Of a stretch of DNA of 64,000 bases, positions 31,563-40,668 are shown piece by piece (positions within the stretch are counted from its first letter, which is position 1; each line of letters starts with the position of its first letter). The position numbers were made by a program, and so were the translations under genes. The stretch spans positions 434,001-498,000 of the forward strand of contig NZ_CP101166.1 in the NCBI RefSeq assembly GCF_024298885.1, written 5' to 3'. The notes under the pieces were generated by a model. The model searched no databases. It was not told where the DNA came from and saw nothing but the letters and a program-made list of their open reading frames with translations. The stretch is from Haloglomus halophilum (GTDB taxonomy: Archaea > Halobacteriota > Halobacteria > Halobacteriales > Haloarculaceae).

Positions 31563-33926
31563 TCAGTCCCGGTCGAACGGGCGGCTGTTGTCGGAATCCA
31601 TCTCGATGTCGGCGATGGCGTCTGCCACCTCGCGCTGCTTCGCGCCCTGCGTACCCTCGGGGAGGAGTTCGGGGTAGGCGATGGCGTCGCGGACGGCCGC
31701 GTCGTCGAGGTCGTCGAACACCTCGCTCACGCTCCGGGCGGGGTCCTCGAACGCCTCGTGAAGCGCCCCCAGCGTACGCATCTCCGGGAGCGAGACGGGT
31801 GCGTACAGCCCCGCGAGGTCGACGGCGAACCCGCGGCCGTCGTCCACGCCGATGCGGTCGTCGAAGGCCTCGGCCAGCGCCGCCTGCACGTCCGGGCCGT
31901 CCTCGGGGGCCAGCGCCAGCAGGTCCCCAGCCGGGCCCCAGCGGTTCTCCCGTGCGGTCGCCATCACGAGGCGACTCTCCGGGGCCGCGTCGCCGTCCGG
32001 GTCGTGGACCGGGTCGGAGAGGGCCACCACCAGCGTGGTGAGTTCGGTCGCGATGTCGGACTCGTCGACGAACCCCTCGGCGACCAGCTCGGCGAGGCTG
32101 TTCGCGAACGAGAGCGTCTCCGGGATGAGGTCGGCGACGTTCGTCAGCGGAACCTGCCGGTGGCGCCCCCCTTCCGTGATCCGGGGGTGGGACAGCCGCT
32201 CGCGCAGGTCGTCGCGCCGGCGCGTTATCTCCCGGCGGGACTCGCTCATGCTGTCGTGCTTGCGCCGCACCGTATCGCGCTCGCGCTCCAGTTCGTCCCG
32301 TCGCTCCCGGAGTCGCTCGCGGGCCTCGCCGGCACGCTCGCGCGCGGCCTCGCGGACGGCCGTGAGGGTCGCGAAGGCGTCCGCGAGGTCGTCGAGTTCG
32401 GCGGCGCGCCCGTTCACGGCCTCGGCCTGCTTCCGGAGCCGGCGGCTCGCGATGGGGTTGAGCCGGTCCTCGGCTGCCGCGGACAGCGACTCGGCCTCGT
32501 TCGAGAGTGCCGGCTTGACGACCTGCCGCCAGGCTCCCAGCGGCTCCGAGGGGAGCCCGTCCTCGCCACGCTCCGCCAGCACGGCGTCGACGGCGTCGCC
32601 GTACTCGCTGGTGGTCTCGTTCAGCGTCGCCGGGAACGGATGCCCGTCGACGGCCTCGTCGAGCCGCTTGGCGAGGCCGTGGCCGAGGATGAGCGCGACC
32701 ACCGGCCGCGTCGGAACCCGCTTCGGAACCGCCCGCCCGACCTCGCTGACCACGCTGTCGATGTGGGCCTGCAGGTCCACCCGGCCCTGCGCGAGCGCGT
32801 CGACATCGGCGTCCTCGACGCGGCGCTCCGGGTAGTGGAAGACCGCATCCTCGATGCCGTCCGGGACGCGCTCACCGTCGAGGTCGGCGTCGAGGATGGT
32901 CGAGAGCCAGTCGATATCCGCATCCAGCCCGTCGATGCGGTTCTCGAGGTCCTCGAGCTGGTCGGTGACCGCGAGCCGGTCCGAGCGGACATCGAACAGC
33001 CGGTCGAGGTCGTCGACCGGGAGCGTCACACGCCCGGCGGTGACCCCGTAGATGGGCGGGCCGGGCTCCTGGCCGAACGTCGCGTTGTCGAAGGCGAGGT
33101 CCGGCCGGCCGTTCGTCAGGGCGTGGCCGACGGCGGTCGTCGCGGCGGCGCGCTCGACCGGCGTCACGCGCCCCTCGTCGTCGACGGGGGCGAGGAAGAG
33201 GCCCGCGAGCGGCGGCTCGTCGAGCGTGATTGCCGGGCGTCCGAGGACGGCCTCGGCCAGCGGGAGCTCGAGCTCTATCGGGGAGGCCGTCTCGCTCCCT
33301 GGCAGGAGCGCCTGTAGCTCCCGAACCGTGACGTAGGCGTTCCGCGCGTGGATGGCACTCGTCGCGTCACCGGTGCTGCTGGGGAGGCTCCCGAACGCGT
33401 ACGTGGAGACCGGGAGCCGCAACTCGTCGGCGATATCGGCGACGAGTGCGGTCAGCAGTGGGAGGCTTCCGCCGCCGATGCCACCGCCGAGCCCCGCGAG
33501 CAACCAGACATCGATGCCGTCCTCGGCGTTCTCGACCGCCGCGGCCTCGCCGATGGCGGTGTCGAGCGCCGACCGGACGGCTGCGAGGTTGCCGCCGGAT
33601 TCGAGCGCCAGCCGTGCCAGCGCCCGGCGGCGGCGCAGTCCCGACCCGGGTTCGGTCGCCGAGGGGGGTGCAGCCAGGTACGACCGCTCCGCGTTGGCGT
33701 CCGGCGGCCCCAGCGTAACCGTCTCGGCCACCGCTGGAGCCTCCGTCCCGAGGTCGCCCTCGTCGGTGTCGACGGCGATGAAGGAGAACCGGTCGGGGTC
33801 GATATCCGCCTCTCCGGTCCAGTCCGACCCGTTCCCGTCGGCCACGGCTCCGACCCGGTCAGCGACTGCCGCCAGCATCCGTGCGCCCCCCGCACCGATG
33901 CCGACGACGACCGTCGGCCTGTTCAT
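31563..33926 (-). CDS. Tubulin/FtsZ-superfamily GTPase with coiled coil (FtsZl-1-like)
   Basis: This is a 787-residue protein. The N-terminus 'PTVVVGIGAGGARMLAAVAD' and the glycine-rich T4 loop 'LAGLGGGIGGGSLPLLTALV' (about 143-162) are the nucleotide-binding marks of the tubulin/FtsZ superfamily. 'FIAVDTDEGDL' (about 49-59) matches the T3 region. The rest departs from FtsZ and CetZ: a long middle region, then a highly charged coiled coil (about 475-578, 'RERLRERRDELERERDTVRR') and a C-terminal domain rich in Asp. The layout fits the large 'tubulin-like' families proposed to remodel membranes. It is flanked by the γ-CA gene downstream. Polymerisation is not shown by sequence. Confidence 0.8.
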   Translation of the reverse strand: MNRPTVVVGIGAGGARMLAAVADRVGAVADGNGSDWTGEADIDPDRFSFIAVDTDEGDLGTEAPAVAETVTLGPPDANAERSYLAAPPSATEPGSGLRRRRALARLALESGGNLAAVRSALDTAIGEAAAVENAEDGIDVWLLAGLGGGIGGGSLPLLTALVADIADELRLPVSTYAFGSLPSSTGDATSAIHARNAYVTVRELQALLPGSETASPIELELPLAEAVLGRPAITLDEPPLAGLFLAPVDDEGRVTPVERAAATTAVGHALTNGRPDLAFDNATFGQEPGPPIYGVTAGRVTLPVDDLDRLFDVRSDRLAVTDQLEDLENRIDGLDADIDWLSTILDADLDGERVPDGIEDAVFHYPERRVEDADVDALAQGRVDLQAHIDSVVSEVGRAVPKRVPTRPVVALILGHGLAKRLDEAVDGHPFPATLNETTSEYGDAVDAVLAERGEDGLPSEPLGAWRQVVKPALSNEAESLSAAAEDRLNPIASRRLRKQAEAVNGRAAELDDLADAFATLTAVREAARERAGEARERLRERRDELERERDTVRRKHDSMSESRREITRRRDDLRERLSHPRITEGGRHRQVPLTNVADLIPETLSFANSLAELVAEGFVDESDIATELTTLVVALSDPVHDPDGDAAPESRLVMATARENRWGPAGDLLALAPEDGPDVQAALAEAFDDRIGVDDGRGFAVDLAGLYAPVSLPEMRTLGALHEAFEDPARSVSEVFDDLDDAAVRDAIAYPELLPEGTQGAKQREVADAIADIEMDSDNSRPFDRD

Positions 33927-34061
33927 GCCTCGACCTGTGCGGAGGGGAATATAAATCCCTCCCGGCCACCGCGCACACGGAACCTGCCGGCCGCCACAGC
34001 CGGCCCGCTGACCGTCATCCCGCCGACCGTCGGTCCCGCTGTCCGACCGTCGGTCCCGGCA

Positions 34062-34340
34062 TCAGTCCCGATTGTGCGTGTGCCCGGCGCTCAACGCGAG
34101 CAGGTGGAGCACGACCAGTGCAGCGAGGAGCATGGCGTCCTGCTGGCTGGAGAGGCCAGTAAGCAGGAGCGGGACGTAGGTCAGCGGCAGGAGGACGGCA
34201 GCCCAGAAACCGACCGTCTCGACCGCCGCGACCGCTGGTCCCCCGGCCGCCGTCGCGAGGCCCGAGAGCGCCTCCGCGAGGACGTCCCTCGACTGTCCGG
34301 GGACGTCCTGTCGGAGCACGCGTCGCGGGTTCCATCGCAT
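34062..34340 (-). CDS. Small membrane protein with two helices
   Basis: This is about 92 residues from the ATG of 'MRWNPRRVLRQDVPGQSRDV'; an in-frame ATG nine codons upstream is also possible. An amphipathic N-terminal part (about 1-38) is followed by two transmembrane helices (about 40-60 and 68-85) and a short tail with histidines ('SAGHTHNRD'). It lies upstream of the FtsZ-like gene on the same strand, with 135 nt between them. No function is recognisable. Confidence 0.6.
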   Translation of the reverse strand: MRWNPRRVLRQDVPGQSRDVLAEALSGLATAAGGPAVAAVETVGFWAAVLLPLTYVPLLLTGLSSQQDAMLLAALVVLHLLALSAGHTHNRD

Positions 34341-34458
34341 GGTAACGAGTAACGTATCCGCCCACATGAAGCTTCGCCGGAGACCGACTCAAAAGTGTCC
34401 CATCTCCGGGTTCTTCGGGTATCAACCACCGGCGTGAGCCGGGCTCGAGAGCCGGCGT

Positions 34459-35061
34459 TCAGGGGTGGTCCGTCAGCCGCCGGCCGGCGCGCGCGTGGAG
34501 GACGCGGCGACGGCCGGCGACCAGCCCTGCGCCGAGGCCGACGGCGTGGGCGACGAGCGCCACGTTCGGGGCCGCGGTCACCAGCACGATTGCGGACACC
34601 AGTGCGGCGCCGCCGACGAGCAGGAGCGTCCGGTCCGGGCGGAACCGACGGAGCGCGGCGTGGACGACGGCGTTCCCCGTGATGGCGTAGCCGACCAGCG
34701 CGAAGACGGCGCCGCTCGCGCCCAGCACCGCTGTGGGCTGCCCCACGAGCCCGTCGACCAGGACCTGCACGATGGCCGAGAGCATCCCCGTCAGGACGAA
34801 GAAGGCGTGGAACCGGAAGCGCGTACTCGTCCGCTCGATGGCCAGCCCGATGGCTGCCAGCGCCACCGCGTTCCCCAGCAGGTGCGGGAGGCTCGCGTGC
34901 GCGTAGACGTTCGTGACGAGCGTCCAGGGACGGGCGAGCAGCGGCGGCGCCAGCGCGAAGAGATGCCCCTGGATGCCGACCAGCCCCACCGTACTCTGGA
35001 CGAGGAAGACCGAAGCCATCGCCGTCAGCGTCTCCACCGTCGGGCTCTCGCGAAGCGCCAC
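34459..35061 (-). CDS. Rhomboid-family intramembrane serine protease
   Basis: This is about 200 residues from GTG ('VALRESPTVETLTAMASVF'), with six transmembrane helices. Rhomboid marks are 'THVYAHASLPHLLGN'-type (here 'TNVYAHASLPHLLGN', about 55-70), the catalytic serine in 'AVLGASGAVFALVGY' (about 116-130), and the partner histidine in 'LVAHAVGLGAGLVAG' (about 172-186). Rhomboids cleave membrane proteins near their transmembrane segments; the substrate is unknown. The start is inferred from the first family-like residues, since upstream in-frame sequence is antisense to the next gene. Confidence 0.85.
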   Translation of the reverse strand: MALRESPTVETLTAMASVFLVQSTVGLVGIQGHLFALAPPLLARPWTLVTNVYAHASLPHLLGNAVALAAIGLAIERTSTRFRFHAFFVLTGMLSAIVQVLVDGLVGQPTAVLGASGAVFALVGYAITGNAVVHAALRRFRPDRTLLLVGGAALVSAIVLVTAAPNVALVAHAVGLGAGLVAGRRRVLHARAGRRLTDHP

Positions 35062-35172
35062 GGGCGGATTCAGTGGGGATAGCGCAAAAGACCGTCGGGC
35101 AGATGGGACGGTCGGACGACCGGTCGTGGCTGCCTCCGGTGGGTTTAGGCCGCCCGCGCGGGACGCTCGCCC

Positions 35173-36243
35173 ATGGACCTGCTCATCTACGGCTCCTACG
35201 GCTACACGGGCGACCTCATCGCCCGGCAGGCGGTCGAGGCCGGCGCGGAACCGACGCTCGCCGGGCGGTCGCGAGCGAAGGTACAGCATCAGGCCACGGA
35301 ACTCGACCTGCCACACCGCGTCTTCGACCTCGACGCGGACGACGTGGCGGCCGAACTCGCGGCCGCCGACGTGGATGCCGTCCTCCACTGTGCCGGCCCG
35401 TTCGTCGAAACCCACCGGCCGATGGTCGAGGCGTGCATCGACACCGGCACCCACTACCTCGACATCACCGGCGAGATCGAGGTGTTCGAGTCCGTCGCCA
35501 GCTACGACGAGGCCGCCACGGAGGCGGGCGTCCAGCTGATGCCCGGCGTCGGCTTCGACGTGGTCCCGACGGACTGTCTCGCCGCCCACCTCGCCGAACG
35601 CCTGCCGGACGCGACGGACCTCCGGCTGGGCTTCCAGGCCGAGGGGGGCCTCTCGCCCGGGACCGCGGCGACGGCCGTCAACTCCATGGGCGAGGGCGGC
35701 GCGGTCCGGCGCGACGGCCGCATCAAGTCGGTCGGGGCGGCCCACGAGACCCGCCGCATCGACTTCGGCCGCGGGAAGACCGGCGCCGTCACCATCCCCT
35801 GGGGGGACGTGGCGACGGCGTACCACACGACCGGCATCGAGAACGTCACCGTCTACACCGCCGTTCCGGGCGTCGCACGGCTGTTCATGCGCTCGTCCGA
35901 CCTGTTCGCGCCGCTGTTCGACCTGCCCGGCGTGACCGACACGCTGCAGGACCTCGTCCACGCCACCGTGGAGGGTCCGGACGAGGAGACCCGCGAGCAC
36001 ACGCACTGCTACGTCTGGGGTGAGGCCTCGAACGACGAGGAGCGTGTCGTCTCCCGACTCGTCACGCCGAACACCTACACGCTGACGGTGGATGCAGCGC
36101 TCATCGTCGCCCGGAAGGTGCTCGACGGCGAGTGGGAGGCCGGCTTCGGAACCCCCGGCGGCGTCTACGGCCCGGACCTGGTGCTGGAGATCGACGGCGT
36201 CGAGCGGACCGACGAGGAGCCCGTGCGCGTGGTGAGTCGCTGA
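35173..36243 (+). CDS. Saccharopine dehydrogenase-like / trans-acting enoyl reductase family protein
   Basis: This 356-residue protein has an N-terminal Rossmann domain ('MDLLIYGSYGYTGDLIARQA', with the GxxGxxG variant G7-S-Y-G-Y-T-G) and 'LAGRSRAKV' at the NADP-binding turn. It continues as in the saccharopine-dehydrogenase-like (Lys9/enoyl reductase) family: 'CAGPFVETHRPMVEACIDTG', 'YLDITGEIEVFE' and 'MPGVGFDVVPTDCLAAHLAE'. Members reduce double bonds or act as short-chain oxidoreductases in lipid metabolism. A role in isoprenoid lipid reduction is possible but unproven. The ATG is preceded by no clear TATA box. Confidence 0.85.
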   Translation: MDLLIYGSYGYTGDLIARQAVEAGAEPTLAGRSRAKVQHQATELDLPHRVFDLDADDVAAELAAADVDAVLHCAGPFVETHRPMVEACIDTGTHYLDITGEIEVFESVASYDEAATEAGVQLMPGVGFDVVPTDCLAAHLAERLPDATDLRLGFQAEGGLSPGTAATAVNSMGEGGAVRRDGRIKSVGAAHETRRIDFGRGKTGAVTIPWGDVATAYHTTGIENVTVYTAVPGVARLFMRSSDLFAPLFDLPGVTDTLQDLVHATVEGPDEETREHTHCYVWGEASNDEERVVSRLVTPNTYTLTVDAALIVARKVLDGEWEAGFGTPGGVYGPDLVLEIDGVERTDEEPVRVVSR

Positions 36244-36344
36244 GATCCAACGGCTGAACCGTCGACGTTCGCCTCCGGAGCGACCGGGAGAGGCGCGGGC
36301 GGCCCAGTGGCTGATGCGTGGGAGCATGCGCCCACGACTCGAAC

Positions 36345-37082
36345 TCACTCGGGACTCGGGACCGCCCGGTGGATCGAATCGGTCAGGGCCGACTCCAGTC
36401 CTGCCTCCCGGAAACTCGGTGCGGCGTTACAGTCGACGGCGTATCGGATACCATCCGCCTCGATGATGTCGACCCCCACCGCCTGTGTGTCCGCCAGCGA
36501 CAGCAGCCGTTCCATCCGGTCGACGTCCCGCTCGGGCGTCGGCTCGTGGCCAAGTACCCGTTTCTCCCCGGACAGCTTCGACGAACAGATGACGGTCTCG
36601 GCGTGTAGCTGCCGGCCATCGTCGACGAGGTAGCACTTCCGGTCGCGCCCGTCGGTATCCAGCAGGGGCTGGTAGAAGCCGCCGGTTCCGCCGATCTCCG
36701 GATCCCCATCCCAGCTGAACAGTGGCTTGGTGACGTACTGCCCCTCGGGTGGCTCGAAGCTCACCGGTGGAACGCGGAAGCCGACCGCCGACAGCGCCTC
36801 CAGCATCACCAGCCGTGAGGCGAGGATCGTGGTCGACAGCCGGCCGTTCCAGGTGGCGATTCCGGCACGTTCGGCCAGGCGTAATGCCCGGACCGATGCG
36901 GGGCGGACCTTCTTGCAGACCAGAAGTGACAGCTCCTCGATCGCTGACCGGGGCAGTTCCCGCTCCGGCTCGAAGTACGTCACTTCGTGCCCTCGGCGGC
37001 GGAGGCGACGCCCGACCGTCTCGAACACGTGGTGGTCCGGCCGGCAGATGATCCCGATCCGGGATCCGTCGCCGGTGGTCAT
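36345..37082 (-). CDS. RimK-like ATP-grasp protein
   Basis: This 245-residue protein begins 'MTTGDGSRIGIICRPDHHVF'. It has an N-terminal α/β domain ('GRRLRRRGHEVTYFEPEREL'), a middle segment ('KPLFSWDGDPEIGGTGGFYQ') and a C-terminal ATP-grasp core ending 'AVGVDIIEADGIRYAVDCNA', with the Asp/Glu/Asn metal-site pattern (…VD-I…VDCNAAPSF). RimK-like ATP-grasp enzymes ligate an amino acid or similar to a carboxylate. The usual glycine-rich loop is not obvious and the protein is short for the family, so the substrate is open. It is isolated between divergent and convergent genes. Confidence 0.75.
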   Translation of the reverse strand: MTTGDGSRIGIICRPDHHVFETVGRRLRRRGHEVTYFEPERELPRSAIEELSLLVCKKVRPASVRALRLAERAGIATWNGRLSTTILASRLVMLEALSAVGFRVPPVSFEPPEGQYVTKPLFSWDGDPEIGGTGGFYQPLLDTDGRDRKCYLVDDGRQLHAETVICSSKLSGEKRVLGHEPTPERDVDRMERLLSLADTQAVGVDIIEADGIRYAVDCNAAPSFREAGLESALTDSIHRAVPSPE

Positions 37083-37224
37083 ACCGTGTTGCCGGCGGAT
37101 CGGCATCGGTCATCCCGGTCAGTCCGTACGACGCCGTTCCAGCGCCAGCTCTGGGGAACCACGGCTATGCCCGACCTTTCTCCGTGATAGGGCATTCGAT
37201 ATCGATAGATGATCCGCGCCGTTT

Positions 37225-38430
37225 CTACATCCCTCTCGCCATCAACCGGCTCCGGATCATATCGGCGTCCTTGTTCCCGGCGCCGGTGTTCAGCAGGACG
37301 ATGGTGTCGTCCTCGCCGAACGCCCCCTCCTGTGCCAGCTCCCACGCCCCGGAGGCGGCGGCCGCGCAGGTCACACCCATCTCCAGGCCCTCGTGCTGGG
37401 CCACGGTCGCCGCCGAGTCCATGATGTCCTGGTCGTCGGTCGCCACGGCGCCGCCATCCGACTCCCGCAACGCCTCAAGCACGAGCCGGCTCTCGCCGGG
37501 GTCGGGGATCTCGATGCCGCCACAGATGGTGTCGGGGTACTCCCAGGGCTCGTGCTCGTCGCGGCCCGCCTCGAACGCCTCGACGATGGGGGCACAGCCC
37601 TCCGACTGGGCGGCGTACAGCGGCGGAACCTCGTCGACGAGCCCCAGCTCGCGGAACTCGCGGGCGGCCTTGTGCATCCCGACGAGGCCGACGCCGCCAC
37701 CTGTCGGGTGGACGATGGCGTCGGGGGTCTCCCACCCGAGCTGCTCGATGAGCTCGTAGTACATCGTCTTCTTCCCCTCGTGGCGGTACGGCGTGACGAA
37801 CGTCTGGAGCGCGTAGTAGTCGTCGCGCTCGTCCATCACGTCCCGGTAGGCCTCGGCGGCGTCGTCGATCTGCCCCTCGACGACGTACATGTCGCCGCCA
37901 TGGGCGTTGATCATCGCCTTGTTGACGAACGAGGCGCGCGAGGGGACGAACACGTGCGACGCCATGCCCGCGCGGGCGGCGTACGCCGAGGCGGCCTGCC
38001 CGGCGTTGCCGGCCGAGGCGAGCGCCACGTCCGTCGCGCCGTGCTGGGCGGCCGCCGACACCGCGACCGCCGCACCGCGGTCCGTGAACGTCCCCGTCGG
38101 GTTGCGTCCCTCGTCCTTGATGAGGACGCGCCCGACGCCCAGTTCCTCGGCCAGGTTCGGACACTCCACGAGCGGCGTGCCACCCTCGTCCATCGTCACC
38201 GCCGCGTCGCGCGGGAACGGGAGCAGCGGCTCGTAGCGCCAGACCCCCGCCCGCCCGGCGCGGATGGCATCGCTGGCGAAGGAGTTGCGCGTCAGGTCCA
38301 GCGCGTCGTAGTCGTACGTCGGGTCGAGGACGCCGCCGCAGTCGGGACATCGCCCCGGCTCGTCGGCGGCGTCGAACGACGCCCCGCAGTCGAGACACTC
38401 CAGCCCGGTGAACGCGTCCGTCGTCTCCAT
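37225..38430 (-). CDS. Threonine synthase homologue lacking the PLP lysine
   Basis: This 401-residue fold-type II PLP-family protein has an N-terminal zinc ribbon (Cys12, Cys15, Cys28, Cys31; 'ECLDCGASFD', 'CPDCGG'). Threonine synthases carry the cofactor lysine in 'PTGSFKDRG'. Here the same motif is 'PTGTFTDRG', with Thr116 (codon ACG at 38083-38085) in place of lysine. Other parts are kept: 'LASAGNAGQAASAYAARAGM', 'HPTGGGVGLVGMHKA' and a C-terminal 'TGAGNKDAD'. Either the enzyme has lost activity, uses another lysine, or belongs to a divergent subfamily. The start is the ATG of 'METTDAFTGL'. Threonine synthesis needs testing, not assuming. Confidence 0.82.
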   Translation of the reverse strand: METTDAFTGLECLDCGASFDAADEPGRCPDCGGVLDPTYDYDALDLTRNSFASDAIRAGRAGVWRYEPLLPFPRDAAVTMDEGGTPLVECPNLAEELGVGRVLIKDEGRNPTGTFTDRGAAVAVSAAAQHGATDVALASAGNAGQAASAYAARAGMASHVFVPSRASFVNKAMINAHGGDMYVVEGQIDDAAEAYRDVMDERDDYYALQTFVTPYRHEGKKTMYYELIEQLGWETPDAIVHPTGGGVGLVGMHKAAREFRELGLVDEVPPLYAAQSEGCAPIVEAFEAGRDEHEPWEYPDTICGGIEIPDPGESRLVLEALRESDGGAVATDDQDIMDSAATVAQHEGLEMGVTCAAAASGAWELAQEGAFGEDDTIVLLNTGAGNKDADMIRSRLMARGM

Positions 38431-38554
38431 GGTCGGGCGTTGGGGTGTCCGCGGCAAAGGGCTGTCTTTCGCGGCTGCACGGGCCGGATGCTGTATCTCC
38501 GCGGTGACATCCGCGACGACAGTGGTTTAGTCCCCGCCGCGAGAACCGCCGGCC

Positions 38555-39841
38555 ATGACAGACGTCGCCGTCGTCGGCGGTGGGCTCGCGGGACTGGTGG
38601 CCGCCCGACGACTCGCGGAGGCCGGGGCACGCGTCGAACTGTTCGAGCGCCGCGAGGCGTTCGGCGGCCGTGTCCGCAGCACGCACGACGGGCGCTACAC
38701 CTTCGACCACGGCTTCCAAGTGCTGTTCACGGGCTATCCGGCCGCCCGGCGCGAACTCGACCTGGACCGGCTGGATCTGCGCGAGTTCCCCCCCGGCGCG
38801 GTCATCTGCCGCCCCGGCCATCGCTCGACGCTGTCGGACCCGCTACGGGACCTGAGTGCGCTCGTCCCGACGCTCCTCAATCGGGACATCCGCACCGCGG
38901 ACAAGCTCCGGCTGTTCCAGCTCCAGCGCGAGCTGAAGGGGAAGTCCGAGCGCGAGATCTTCGCGGGGGAGGATACGTCCATCCGTGCGTTCCTCGCTGA
39001 CTACGGCTTCTCGCAGTCGCTCGTCGAGAACTTCGCGGAACCGTTCTACGGGGGTATCACGCTCGACCGCTCGCTCGAATCCTCGGCGGCCGTCTTCCAG
39101 TACACCTTCAAGTGCCTCTCGGAGGGTGCCATCGCCGTGCCGGCGGCGGGGATGGGCGCCATCCCCGAACAGCTCGCGACGCGAGCCGAGCGGGCTGATG
39201 CCACGCTCCACGCCGGGGAGACGGTGACGACGGTCGCGCCGGACGGCGAGGACCCCCGGACGGACGGCGTAGCACTCACCCTGGACGGCGTGACCGGGAC
39301 CCGTCGCTTCGATGCCTGCGTGGTCGCGACGAACCCGAAGGCCGCGAGCGGCCTGACCGGCATCGCGACGCCCGACGAGACCCGCTCGTGTACAACCGGC
39401 TACTACTCGCTCCCGGCGCACAAGGACCTCCGGACCGGCGGGCGCATCCTGCTGAACGCGGCCGACGACCGGCCGAACGAGGTCGCCCCCCTCTCCGAGG
39501 TGGCACCCGAGTACGCCCCCGACGACCGGCAGCTCCTGAGCGCGACCTGGCTCGGGAGTCCCGATGCCGACGACGACGCGCTGACCGAGGAGGTCCGGGA
39601 GGCCCTCGTCGAGTGGTATCCCGAGCACCGCTTCGACGACCTCGAACACGAGCATACCGACCGGGTCGCGTTCGCGCAGTTCGCCCAGCCGCCGGGGTTC
39701 CGTGACGACCTGCCCGGGGTCACGGAACCCGAGGGGCCGGTGTACCTCGCCGGCGACTACACCTCCTGGTCCTCCATCCACGCGGCGCTGGACTCGGGCG
39801 GACGAGCGACGCAGACGGTACTGGACGAGCAGGGCATCTGA
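38555..39841 (+). CDS. FAD-dependent oxidoreductase (phytoene desaturase/amine oxidase type)
   Basis: This 428-residue flavoprotein begins with the dinucleotide fold 'MTDVAVVGGGLAGLVAARRL' and a GR-motif ('FERREAFGGRVRS'). The C-terminus 'GPVYLAGDYTSWSSIHAALD' with 'SGGRATQTVL' closes the FAD site. The overall type is that of the NAD(P)-binding/phytoene desaturase superfamily. Such enzymes act on carotenoids, protoporphyrinogen or amines. Haloarchaea make carotenoids, but no carotenoid gene is adjacent, so the substrate remains open. Its start ATG follows a TTTAG-type AT element at 38526-38530. Confidence 0.85.
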   Translation: MTDVAVVGGGLAGLVAARRLAEAGARVELFERREAFGGRVRSTHDGRYTFDHGFQVLFTGYPAARRELDLDRLDLREFPPGAVICRPGHRSTLSDPLRDLSALVPTLLNRDIRTADKLRLFQLQRELKGKSEREIFAGEDTSIRAFLADYGFSQSLVENFAEPFYGGITLDRSLESSAAVFQYTFKCLSEGAIAVPAAGMGAIPEQLATRAERADATLHAGETVTTVAPDGEDPRTDGVALTLDGVTGTRRFDACVVATNPKAASGLTGIATPDETRSCTTGYYSLPAHKDLRTGGRILLNAADDRPNEVAPLSEVAPEYAPDDRQLLSATWLGSPDADDDALTEEVREALVEWYPEHRFDDLEHEHTDRVAFAQFAQPPGFRDDLPGVTEPEGPVYLAGDYTSWSSIHAALDSGGRATQTVLDEQGI

Positions 39842-39871
39842 GAGCTCCGGTGCCGACCTGCGACCGCGCAG

Positions 39872-40609
39872 CTACAGCATCTCCCGGAACCGCCCCAGCG
39901 GCGGGAACGCCAGCGTCTCGTCGGCGCGCTCGTCCTGAACGACCGGCCGGAGCAGGTCCGCGTCCGTGACGAGCGGCGACATGAAATCGTTCGTGCCCAT
40001 TCCGTTGACGGGGGCACCCGCCGCGAGTCGCGTGAACGAGGGCAGCATCAGCAGGTCCGCGCCGCGGTAGCAGCCCCGGCCGTGAAGGTAGCAGGGGCGG
40101 CGTTTCCCCTCGATCTCGATGGTCGGGTGGTCGTGGCCGACCACGTACAGGTCCGCGTCCCCATCCACATCCGTCTCGGCCGGCGACTCGTGGCCGTGAC
40201 AGACCACAACCGTACGGTCGCCGTCGACGAGTGGATATCCGGCGGTCGTCGAGCCGTCCCACAGCTCGGCCAGCATCGTGTCGTGGTTGCCCGGCGTGAT
40301 GACCACGTGTGCGTCGGCCTCGTCCACGGCGGCCCGGAGGTCACGCAGCGACTCGCGGACGCCACGCGGGACGCTGCTGAACGAGTGGAGGAGGTCGCCC
40401 GCGACGACCAGCTCGGCGGGGTCGAACCGCTCGAGAAGCGCGCCGACCCGCTCGACGATATCGCGGTCCTCGCCGAGCCGGAGCTGGACGTTCGAGGACT
40501 CGTCGCGGCCGAGGTGGGTATCGGCCAGAACCAGCGCGTCGGCGCGCTCGAGGTAGACCGCGCGGTCGCGGAAGCTGACTCCCTCGACGGGCGCGCCGCG
40601 CGTGGACAT
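39872..40609 (-). CDS. Metallophosphoesterase (calcineurin-like, UPF0278/YfcE type)
   Basis: This 245-residue protein shows the ordered metal motifs: 'LADTHLGRDE' (about 28-37), 'VVAGDLLHSF' (about 68), 'ITPGNHDTM' (about 103), 'VVCHGHESP' (about 135) and 'VVGHDHPTIE' (about 155). These bind two metals and the phosphate. The group includes archaeal enzymes annotated as DNA-repair-linked or phosphodiesterases; the substrate is unknown. It starts with the ATG at the end of 'MSTRGAPVEGVSFRDRAVYL'. It converges on the FAD gene. Confidence 0.85.
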   Translation of the reverse strand: MSTRGAPVEGVSFRDRAVYLERADALVLADTHLGRDESSNVQLRLGEDRDIVERVGALLERFDPAELVVAGDLLHSFSSVPRGVRESLRDLRAAVDEADAHVVITPGNHDTMLAELWDGSTTAGYPLVDGDRTVVVCHGHESPAETDVDGDADLYVVGHDHPTIEIEGKRRPCYLHGRGCYRGADLLMLPSFTRLAAGAPVNGMGTNDFMSPLVTDADLLRPVVQDERADETLAFPPLGRFREML

Positions 40610-40668
40610 GGCCGTGCGTAGTGGGTCGGCGGCGAAAAGGGTCCCGGCTGCCGGCGTGTCGCCCCGGC

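Noticed and set aside
29316..33317. Very long open frame (1333 codons) on the + strand across the MFS, γ-CA and FtsZ-like genes
   Set aside because: It is antisense to well-supported genes for much of its length, and its composition (Arg/His/Gly-rich) is a by-product of high GC codon use on the other strand.
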